Below are positions 51,565 to 58,237 of a DNA stretch of 58,237 nt, one piece after another (the first letter of the stretch is position 1; the number at the start of each line of letters is the position of its first letter). The stretch covers positions 1 to 58,237 of the forward strand of contig PMZJ01000032.1 in assembly GCA_003170415.1 (NCBI GenBank), in the 5' to 3' direction. The DNA comes from Phycisphaerales bacterium (GTDB lineage Bacteria > Planctomycetota > Phycisphaerae > Sedimentisphaerales > Anaerobacaceae). The notes beneath the pieces are model-generated. The model worked only from the letters and a program-made list of their open reading frames with translations, ran no database searches and was not told the DNA's origin. The position numbers were made by a program, and so were the translations under genes.

Positions 51565-54500
51565 ATGGCAGGCAGATATTTTAACTGGAAGTTGGTAATA
51601 GTTTTATTAATAGGGCTTGCTGTTCTGGGCTCTACTGCTTTGGGTTTGCGTAAATGGCAGAGAAGCAGAAGGATCGAACAGGGGCTTGTACTCGGGAACA
51701 AAGCGTATGATGAGCACAGGTGGGAAGAGGCAGCAAATCAACTTGGCCGTTATCTCGGTGTTATGCAGGATGATGTGCCGACACTGCTCAAATATGCCGA
51801 GTCGCAACTCAATATCAGACCCCTCAAGCAAAGCAATGTTCAGCAGGCCATAGCAGTTTACAGAAACGTTTTGCGACTGGACCAAAACAACATCAAGGCC
51901 GCGAAGCCCCTGAGTGAAATGTATTTAAGTATGGGGATGCCTGGAGAAGCCGAATTGGTTGTTACTCGGGCACTGCAAGCGGGCGAATCGATAGAACTGC
52001 GAAAAGTTCTGGCAATCGCTCTGGCAAACCAGCGCAAATTTACAGAAGCGGCAAAGGAGCTCAAAAGCATCATCGAGAAAAATCCCGAGCAGGCATCGGC
52101 CTATGAGGTATTGGGCCGGCTGGTTGAGCAGCATCCCGAAGACTTCACCGAAGACCCTAACTTTTGGTTTGACCAGGCAGTAAAAACAAACCCCTCTTCC
52201 GCAGAGGCCTATATTGCTCGCGGGGCATACTTCTTAAGGCAGGGAAACAAGAATGGTGCGATGGCCGATTTGGAACAGGCCGAACAAAAGGATTTGTCCG
52301 ATCCAACTACACGGCTTCGGCTTGCGGAGGGGTTGATTAATGCGGACGCTGCGGACCTCGCCAAAAAACAACTCGAGATTGTCCATGCTTCGGAGCCAAA
52401 CAACCAGCTTCTGTGGCAGCTATGGGCGCAGCTTGCACTTAAATCGGACTCAAATGATATGATGTTGAAAGTTGCGGACACCGGATTGAAAGAGCTTTCG
52501 TCGCAACCTTGGGATTTTATGCCTGATGCCGCAGAGTTGTTCATCAAATGTGGTCAGCTTGAACGTGCCGGAGAGTGTATCTCTATGATGCGCCAAAAGG
52601 ACGTTGCTCCTGCGACGACGGCTTTTCTGGAGGGGCTTTGGGCTGAAAGCCAGGGACGCGGTTATGAAGCTGTCAAGTATTGGCGTCAAGCGATTCAGTT
52701 GGGGACTAAGTCCGCGAGGGTACGAATCGCATTGGCTAACGCGCTATGGCAACTTGGTGACAGACAGTCAGGTATTAATCAGTTACGGACCCTCGTCTCA
52801 GAACAACCGAATCTTCTTGGCGGACGCATGGCTCTTGCGCAAATGCTGGAAGAAACCGGCCAATGGGCTGAAGCAGCAGAGCAAACTCGTATGGCAATGC
52901 AATTCGCCCCTCGCAGCGGCGAGGCATATTTATTAGATGTCCAAGCAAGGATTCAACTGCTCGCAGACAGCAAGACAGATAAAGAGTCATCGTCGTATCG
53001 TGATATAGAGGCGACACTTGATAACCTTGATAAAGCCACTAATGGCGCACTCGAAGTCAAACTTTTGCAGTTTCGGCTTGCTCTTCAGCGGGACAACCTG
53101 CCTGAGGCCGAGAAACTAATAGCCGACTTGAAGAAGGCGCATCCGGCTGAATTAAAGGTTACTTTGGCCGAGGCAGACTTGCTTGTTGCGCAGAACAAAA
53201 CCGATGACGCAATCGCAAAACTACGCGAGGCTATCGGCACATCCCCGCAGTCCACGGCGGTTCTGAGATATCTTGTTGTTTTGCTGGCAGCAAAGGGGGA
53301 CCATCAGGAATGTGAAACGCTGATTAAAAATGTCTTGGCAGCCGGAGGGCAACCTGCCACAAAAAGGGAATTGAACTTACTGCTGACCGACCTTTATAGC
53401 CGCTGGAATGAGAGCGGCAAACGTTATTTGCTGCTCAACTCGCTTGCCGAGGAACTGCAGGACGACATTCTCGTCCAGCGGGAGCTGTTGACATGTGAGG
53501 AAGTATTAAAAGACAGCAGCCGTGCACAGCATGTCGTTGACAGGATTAAGAGCATCGAGGGCGATGACGGCTGGCAGTGGCGATATGAACAGGCAAAGAT
53601 TTGGTTCGCTCAGGAAGATTTCAAAAGTCGATACCCTCAAATCGTGTCGCTTCTTCAGGAAAATCTTCTGGCCAATCCCGATGACCAGGCCAGCCGAATG
53701 TTGTTGGCGGCGGCATACGAAAAAGGGGATGACCAGCGTCTTGCGATTTCGATTTATACTGAGGCGATTAACCGGTCACCAAAAGACATTCGGATAATAG
53801 TGCCCGTGGTTGCCGCTCTTTACAGGGCTGGCGAATATGCCCGTGTGGAAGAAATTCTCAAGCGGGCGGCTGAAGAGAAGCTTTACCATCCCGAGCTGGA
53901 ACGGCTGGAGGTCCTGGGTGCCCTCGGATGCGGTGACCTTGGTTCTGCGAATGACTTTCTGGAGAAAATGCTGGTCAGAGACCCAAATAATCGCTCGGTG
54001 TGTTTGTCTCTGGCCCTGCTGGAAATTCGGCAGGATAAATTAACGGAAGCGGATAAGTTGGTGGGGAAGTTGAGGACCGAAGAGCCGAATTCTTTGCCGA
54101 TTGCTGCGGCACAAGTTGAATTGGATATTCGCAGGGAAAAGTCCGACGACGCCTTACACGTCTGTGATGAAATGGTGAATAAATTGCATACGGCCTCTGC
54201 CATCTTGCTTCGCGGCAGAACATACGCTGCTCTGAAGCAGGCCGACAAGGCAAAAGCAGATTTTGAACGTGCAGTAACGATGGAACCCAACAACGCGGAT
54301 GCATGGGTTGCCAAGAGTATTTTCCATCATTCACTTGGAGAATCTGACAAGGCAATTTCCGATATTCGCCACGCGTTATCTGTTATACCGGATAACCTGC
54401 AAATCCAGAAAACCGCAGTGTCCCTTTATCTGGCATCGGACAATAATGCTTTACGTCAGGAAGGAGAGTCGATTCTTCAAAAAGCGATGGACTCGAATCC

Positions 54501-55737
54501 TGAAGATGCCGAACTTCGTCTCCAGAAAGTGCAGCTGCTGCTTGCCAAAGGGACAGCTCCAGAAATCGAGGAGGCAACAGGTATCCTTCAGTCCATAACC
54601 GAAAAGCAGCCGGAGGTTGGAGACGCTTGGGTGCTTCTGGCACAGATTGCTTTGCAGGACGGCAAACCAGCAAAGGCGATTGACATTGCTTTGCGTGGCC
54701 TTGTCCACAGGCCTAATGACAGAACCCTGCTGTTGTTGAAGGCGAGAGGGGAGGCGGCAAGGTCCCCGGCTCTGGCGCTGCCGACTATGAGGGCTTTATG
54801 GGAGCTTGAGCCGAATAATACGGATACCACCATTTCTCTGGCTGAGACATATGTGGCCGCTGGCGATTATAATAATGCAGTAAATCTTCTCAGAAAACAG
54901 CCGGCTTCTGCAGACGCTTCGCAACAGCGCAGGATTAAGTTGGCTCTTGTCGTAGCGCTGTACAAGAACGGCGATAAGACCGAGTCAGAGGAAATACTCC
55001 GAGGGTTGTACGAGTCAGAACCGAACGACCCCCGTCCGTTGTTGGCACAAATCAGACTGCTGCGGGACGACAAACTGTGGAGCCAGTTGCGGGAGAAGGT
55101 TACCGCCTGGTGCGAAGAGCATTTCAATGATACAAGAACAACTGTCTTTATCGCCGACGAGCTCGCGGGAGTCAAAAACGGCGAAGGTAAACGGATAGCC
55201 GAGGAATTATTGCGATGCGTTCTGAAACGAGATGCGAATTCTGTTGTGGTAATGACGCGGCTTGGTATGTTGCTGCAGACGGCCGGGCGCTCGGCAGAAG
55301 CGGCAAAACTGTACGAGCGGGTTCTTGAACTGCAGGCCGATAATCTGATCGTCATCAATAATCTTGCGTGGATTCTTTGTGAGGAGCAGGGGCGTCCCAA
55401 GGAGGCGCTAGAGCTTGCTGAACGCGGCCTGGCGAAGGCGCCTGACTACGTTGATTTGATTGACACTCGCGGTATGGCATACTATCGGCTGAAGCAGTAC
55501 GACAAAGCGGTGCAGGATTTCAACAGGTGCGTCCGCTTATATCCGAGCCGGGCGCTGGCTATAGTCACTTCGTATTTTCATTTGGGAAGGTGTCTGGCAG
55601 ACCTTGGAGAAAAAGCTCAGGCAATTGAGCAATTGAACAAGGCCCTTGAGTTAAACAAAGAGCTTGGCGGCCTGGGCAGCGCTGATATCGCCGAGGCACA
55701 GCGGTTGCTGGTGCAATTATCAGGTGGAGGAAATTAA
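51565..55737 (+). CDS. Membrane-anchored giant TPR protein of the exosortase locus
   Basis: The protein is 1390 residues. One N-terminal membrane segment (LVIVLLIGLAVLGSTALGL) precedes tetratricopeptide repeats that run almost the entire length, with typical units such as AYIARGAYFLRQGNKNGAMADLEQA and DLIDTRGMAYYRLKQYDKAVQDF. Very long TPR proteins occur in PEP-CTERM/exosortase loci (the PrsT type), where a scaffold role in polysaccharide export or protein sorting is assumed. The start lies 42 bases after the sugar-transferase gene, with AAAGG upstream, and the stop is one base before the regulator start. Confidence 0.88.
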   Translation: MAGRYFNWKLVIVLLIGLAVLGSTALGLRKWQRSRRIEQGLVLGNKAYDEHRWEEAANQLGRYLGVMQDDVPTLLKYAESQLNIRPLKQSNVQQAIAVYRNVLRLDQNNIKAAKPLSEMYLSMGMPGEAELVVTRALQAGESIELRKVLAIALANQRKFTEAAKELKSIIEKNPEQASAYEVLGRLVEQHPEDFTEDPNFWFDQAVKTNPSSAEAYIARGAYFLRQGNKNGAMADLEQAEQKDLSDPTTRLRLAEGLINADAADLAKKQLEIVHASEPNNQLLWQLWAQLALKSDSNDMMLKVADTGLKELSSQPWDFMPDAAELFIKCGQLERAGECISMMRQKDVAPATTAFLEGLWAESQGRGYEAVKYWRQAIQLGTKSARVRIALANALWQLGDRQSGINQLRTLVSEQPNLLGGRMALAQMLEETGQWAEAAEQTRMAMQFAPRSGEAYLLDVQARIQLLADSKTDKESSSYRDIEATLDNLDKATNGALEVKLLQFRLALQRDNLPEAEKLIADLKKAHPAELKVTLAEADLLVAQNKTDDAIAKLREAIGTSPQSTAVLRYLVVLLAAKGDHQECETLIKNVLAAGGQPATKRELNLLLTDLYSRWNESGKRYLLLNSLAEELQDDILVQRELLTCEEVLKDSSRAQHVVDRIKSIEGDDGWQWRYEQAKIWFAQEDFKSRYPQIVSLLQENLLANPDDQASRMLLAAAYEKGDDQRLAISIYTEAINRSPKDIRIIVPVVAALYRAGEYARVEEILKRAAEEKLYHPELERLEVLGALGCGDLGSANDFLEKMLVRDPNNRSVCLSLALLEIRQDKLTEADKLVGKLRTEEPNSLPIAAAQVELDIRREKSDDALHVCDEMVNKLHTASAILLRGRTYAALKQADKAKADFERAVTMEPNNADAWVAKSIFHHSLGESDKAISDIRHALSVIPDNLQIQKTAVSLYLASDNNALRQEGESILQKAMDSNPEDAELRLQKVQLLLAKGTAPEIEEATGILQSITEKQPEVGDAWVLLAQIALQDGKPAKAIDIALRGLVHRPNDRTLLLLKARGEAARSPALALPTMRALWELEPNNTDTTISLAETYVAAGDYNNAVNLLRKQPASADASQQRRIKLALVVALYKNGDKTESEEILRGLYESEPNDPRPLLAQIRLLRDDKLWSQLREKVTAWCEEHFNDTRTTVFIADELAGVKNGEGKRIAEELLRCVLKRDANSVVVMTRLGMLLQTAGRSAEAAKLYERVLELQADNLIVINNLAWILCEEQGRPKEALELAERGLAKAPDYVDLIDTRGMAYYRLKQYDKAVQDFNRCVRLYPSRALAIVTSYFHLGRCLADLGEKAQAIEQLNKALELNKELGGLGSADIAEAQRLLVQLSGGGN

Positions 55738-55738
55738 T

Positions 55739-56152
55739 ATGTTGGAACCATCACAACCAAGAAGAAAAGTCGGCGGCACTGATAACGGGGCGGGCGAGTC
55801 ACTGTATAAGCGGCCTGATGTAAGTTTGCTTGATGATAGACAGTGGCTCTATGTGCAGTACCGCTATCGCTTAAGCCCGCGTGAGCTACAGGTGGCTAAA
55901 CACGTATGCCAGGGGTTTGCCAACGAAGAGGTAGCAACGTGCCTGAGGATAAGGGCCGGCACCGTGAAAACACACTTGCGCAACATTTACCGGAGAATCC
56001 ACGTCACCAACAAAATAGGGATGCTGTTGACCTTTGTTGAACAGGTAGCCAGTTCCTATAGTAAACCCGGGACCGTCGGCTGCGGAATGACTATTGTTAA
56101 TATGAGACAGCAGACAAAACCGGCTACAGGGTCATCTGATGAGACACATTAA
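55739..56152 (+). CDS. LuxR-type helix-turn-helix regulator without receiver domain
   Basis: The protein is 137 residues. A short N-terminal extension precedes a GerE/LuxR DNA-binding domain (about residues 46-105): LSPRELQVAKHVCQGFANEEVATCLRIRAGTVKTHLRNIYRRIHVTNK. There is no phospho-acceptor domain. The strong ribosome site GGTGGAGG (55723) lies inside the TPR gene end, so translation is coupled. It is a good candidate for the local regulator and could bind the direct repeats at 56395-56435. The C-terminal 30 residues are polar and unrecognised. Confidence 0.82.
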   Translation: MLEPSQPRRKVGGTDNGAGESLYKRPDVSLLDDRQWLYVQYRYRLSPRELQVAKHVCQGFANEEVATCLRIRAGTVKTHLRNIYRRIHVTNKIGMLLTFVEQVASSYSKPGTVGCGMTIVNMRQQTKPATGSSDETH

Positions 56153-56506
56153 AGAACGCAAGCAAACAGGATATCAATCCTGAACACATACCTGCCATAA
56201 GTTTCATTTCCTTTTTCCCGCCTCCGAATAAGGTATTTCCGCAATTTTGTCACAAAGAGTATTACCATTTCAGGGTTAACCCAAAAGAGTATATATGCTC
56301 GTTTTTAAGCTAAAATCAAGGGGTGGAATATGCCATTAGGGCTTTCCCGCAAGTATTACTCGGTATTTTCGGACTTTTCTGTTGACTAAATACTTACGAT
56401 AGAGTCAAATATACCTACGGTAGAGTTAAATATACATAGTGTATTTTGGTTCGGGGAGAAATCCCAACAAGTAGTATAACGCTTCAGTTCTTTAGTAGTA
56501 TGCGGA
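56153..56506 (+). promoter_or_regulatory. Regulatory region with paired direct repeats and palindrome
   Basis: This 354-base AT-rich stretch has no gene. It holds a perfect palindrome GGGTTAACCC (56273-56282) between two copies of AAAGAGTAT (56254 and 56284, 30 apart). Downstream are a promoter-like TTGACT (56382-56387) and TCAAAT (56405-56410) with 17-base spacing, and two 20-base direct repeats at 56395-56414 and 56416-56435 (two mismatches, 21 bases apart) that overlap the -10 box. Confidence 0.55.
56395..56435 (+). repeat. Two 20-base direct repeats, operator-like
   Basis: TACGATAGAGTCAAATATAC and TACGGTAGAGTTAAATATAC are spaced 21 bases start to start, two helical turns, with a degenerate third copy just upstream. 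This is the geometry of paired protein-binding sites on one face of the DNA. Confidence 0.55.
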
Positions 56507-57325
56507 GTGCAAAGGGTGTTGTCACGGAGACAGGAGAAAACCTTCGCGGTTCTGGTGTTGCTATGTGCGGCTTCGGTTGCCAGCGCATTTTCTACCGTCA
56601 TTTCAGGAAATGCGTCTGTCTGTTCTATATCCACATCAGACAACTGCGCCACCAATGTTACGACCTATGACCTGGGCCCCAGTGCGGCCTGCGACCAGAT
56701 AAGTGAATTGGGCAGGGCGATACTCCAGCCGCCGTCCGGCAGTCAGATAACGGTGACATCAGGGAACCCGCGTTGCCTGCCCGCGTTGCCGTCGGCGATA
56801 GCAATGGTTCTGACGGGATTCATATGTATCTCTTTGATTCAGGACCGCAGGGCCTGGCTGGCTGTCCTGGCGGGGCTGCTGTGGGTGGGCCAGACAGGTA
56901 TTTGGGCCTTGCCCGAACTTACCTCACGTCTGAGCCGAAGAGTCCACAGCGGCCAACAAGTTAACACGGCACTCGCTGCCCCGTATCCTCTCGGAGGCGG
57001 ATATTATCCGGATAGTTATAGTGAAGAGATTCGATATACAGGTCTTTTGCACCACCTTGCCGGCATACCTCGAGACATTAGCACCTTCACAAATAACCGC
57101 ACGGTACTTATCAGGCATTTTTTCGGCGTGGCCGGTAAAGATACGCGCGCATTGCATCACGCGATTCTCCAATCGCAGCTTGCCTTAAGGCAGCTAACTA
57201 ACTGTTTGGTTTCCGGAACCAGGCAGTTCGTTTGTTTCAAACCAGCATTCATTTCTTTCTGCCAATTACCGCGTGGCCCTCCTATATCCGCAGAGAAACT
57301 TTTTGAAAAACCCGCAGGAGTGTAA
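56507..57325 (+). CDS. Membrane protein of unknown function next to surface-protein genes
   Basis: The protein is 272 residues. An N-terminal signal-like segment (TFAVLVLLCAASVASAFS) is followed by a short Cys- and Ser-rich exported region (about 30-90, four or more Cys that could pair). Two hydrophobic segments follow (LPSAIAMVLTGFICISLI and AWLAVLAGLLWVGQTGIWAL), then a C-terminal polar part of about 140 residues. I recognise no family. The GTG start at 56507 is weakly supported; TTG 56519 is an alternative. It lies between the LuxR-type regulator and the tandem sorting-signal proteins, and behind the paired direct repeats. Confidence 0.6.
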   Translation: MQRVLSRRQEKTFAVLVLLCAASVASAFSTVISGNASVCSISTSDNCATNVTTYDLGPSAACDQISELGRAILQPPSGSQITVTSGNPRCLPALPSAIAMVLTGFICISLIQDRRAWLAVLAGLLWVGQTGIWALPELTSRLSRRVHSGQQVNTALAAPYPLGGGYYPDSYSEEIRYTGLLHHLAGIPRDISTFTNNRTVLIRHFFGVAGKDTRALHHAILQSQLALRQLTNCLVSGTRQFVCFKPAFISFCQLPRGPPISAEKLFEKPAGV

Positions 57326-57368
57326 TCGCGAAACACTTCTTAAGGTTTGAATTGTTTTAATAAGAAAT

Positions 57369-57384
57369 CCGGCATTTTTGCCGG
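57369..57384 (+). promoter_or_regulatory. Leader hairpin with conserved 12-base block
   Basis: CCGGCA (57369-57374) pairs with TGCCGG (57379-57384) around TTTT. The 3' part CATTTTTGCCGG also occurs before the PEP-CTERM gene at 24568; the distance to the start codon is 37 bases here and 38 there. Confidence 0.5.
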
Positions 57385-57421
57385 GAAAGATAAATCGGAA
57401 AGAATATAAAGGATTATAAAA

Positions 57422-58078
57422 ATGAAAAAGTTAATTTTAGTGGCTGTAATGGCGTTGATGGTATCGCCGGTCCTGGCATCACCATCATTGCATTTCAGTA
57501 CCGCACCAGGCGTTGATTCGTGGACATTAACAAGGACAGGTACCGGAACGTTTACATTGAGTTTTGTTGCAGACAGTTTGAGTGTTAAAAATTCTATACC
57601 GTCACCGGATCCAGTATTAGTGGACTGGGTAAATTTGCCCAGCATGTCGTTGTCGGGCATCGTAAACTACGGCACGTATGCTACCGGTGTGTTAACGCCA
57701 ACTGGGAACCTTACTATACTAAATGATGTTGGCTTGGCTACGGTATATACCGCATCGGTTGGAACAGGGACTATGGTGAACATTTACGACACGTATGTAG
57801 CCTTCCCAGAGTTTATGGACGACTTACATACCATTAGCTACACTCCCGCCTACTCAGCGGTAATCGATGGGTTTGCAAACGCCAATGTGGTAGACCTTTC
57901 TTTTACTGGTTCGTCAACGGCTAACATCTACAACTTTGTCACTGGCACCATCGGTTCTTCTATAGGTGGTACTAATGAGGGCACGCTCAACGTCATTGTC
58001 CCGGCACCTGGTGCAATTCTGCTGGGCAGCATTGGTGTAGGTTTTGTCGGCTGGTTGCGAAGGAGAAGAACACTGTAA
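57422..58078 (+). CDS. Surface protein with variant PEP-CTERM-like sorting signal, copy 1
   Basis: This 218-residue protein has a signal peptide (MKKLILVAVMALMVSPVLA), a beta-rich Thr/Ser/Gly mature domain, and a C-terminal tripartite signal in which VPAPGAILLGS replaces PEP, followed by a hydrophobic segment and the basic tail WLRRRRTL. The first residues of its signal peptide resemble those of the protein at 24568. It is probably an exosortase substrate. A second nearly identical copy starts 43 bases after its stop. The mature domain is not one I recognise. Confidence 0.85.
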   Translation: MKKLILVAVMALMVSPVLASPSLHFSTAPGVDSWTLTRTGTGTFTLSFVADSLSVKNSIPSPDPVLVDWVNLPSMSLSGIVNYGTYATGVLTPTGNLTILNDVGLATVYTASVGTGTMVNIYDTYVAFPEFMDDLHTISYTPAYSAVIDGFANANVVDLSFTGSSTANIYNFVTGTIGSSIGGTNEGTLNVIVPAPGAILLGSIGVGFVGWLRRRRTL

Positions 58079-58120
58079 GGAATTACCACCTTGATGAATT
58101 TTTTAAGAAGAAAGATGATT

Positions 58121-58237
58121 ATGAAAAAGTTAATTTTAATGGCTGTAATGGCATTGATGGTATCGCCGGTCCTGGCATCACCATCATTGCATTTCAGTAC
58201 CGCACCAGGCGTTAATTCGTGGACATTAACAAGGACA
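58121..58237 (+). CDS. Surface protein, tandem copy 2, cut by the window edge
   Basis: The first 39 codons are visible and repeat the start of the gene at 57422, with only three base differences in 117. All three are G in copy 1 and A in copy 2 (GTG/ATG, GCG/GCA, GAT/AAT), giving two amino acid changes. An AAGAAAGATGATT leader gives a weak ribosome site. The rest lies outside the window. Confidence 0.85.
   Translation, partial: MKKLILMAVMALMVSPVLASPSLHFSTAPGVNSWTLTRT

Noticed and set aside
1-58237. CRISPR arrays, rRNA genes, integrase or prophage genes
   Set aside because: None seen on either strand; the only mobile-element trace is the OrfA fragment at 25286.

Overview
This 58 kb stretch looks like the chromosome of a Planctomycetota bacterium, most likely of the Phycisphaerae. 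The reasons are an exosortase/PEP-CTERM surface-protein system beside a polysaccharide locus, large secreted beta-helix and beta-propeller proteins, frequent TTG/GTG starts, and an archaeal-type entry to the shikimate pathway. The assignment is inferred from gene content, not from a marker-gene search.

Positions 1-24,060 are mainly housekeeping. In order they hold: an RNase III gene cut by the window edge (minus); a four-gene operon with two tandem ADTH-synthase paralogues, 3-dehydroquinate synthase II and an MgtC-family membrane protein; a YgiQ-type radical SAM protein (minus); a 0.8 kb gene-free block rich in inverted repeats that ends one candidate structured RNA with a good terminator; a STAS protein, a small unknown protein, a PQQ-type beta-propeller protein and purH; metK, a DUF547 lipoprotein and rtcB (minus); a secreted protein of unknown function; a complete oligopeptide-type ABC importer operon with two membrane-anchored binding proteins; a second STAS protein, a tandem ACT-domain protein, and tRNA-Asp with a near-consensus promoter and a terminator.

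Positions 24,100-30,400 are a surface-protein island. A PEP-CTERM protein sits behind a long structured leader. It is followed by a fragment of an IS3-type transposase OrfA and by a very large secreted multidomain protein on the minus strand that appears split by a frameshift near 26,240.

Positions 31,057-56,150 are an exopolysaccharide/exosortase locus, almost all on the plus strand: EpsI-like protein, flippase, methyltransferase, several glycosyltransferases, acyltransferases, a Wzy-like polymerase, a GDP-mannose 3,5-epimerase homologue, a secreted glycosidase-like protein, an exosortase, a tyrosine autokinase (Wzz-BY-kinase), a polyprenyl-phosphate sugar transferase, a 1390-residue TPR protein and a LuxR-type regulator. 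The most unusual point is that the exosortase and the sugar transferase each carry an N-terminal nucleotidyltransferase-like plus left-handed beta-helix (LbH) module whose nucleotidyltransferase signature is degenerate. The two fusion genes flank the tyrosine kinase. The locus likely builds and exports a polysaccharide and couples it to exosortase processing of PEP-CTERM proteins. Downstream lie an unknown membrane protein behind a pair of operator-like direct repeats, and the start of a tandem array of proteins with a variant 'VPAPGA' sorting signal that runs off the window.
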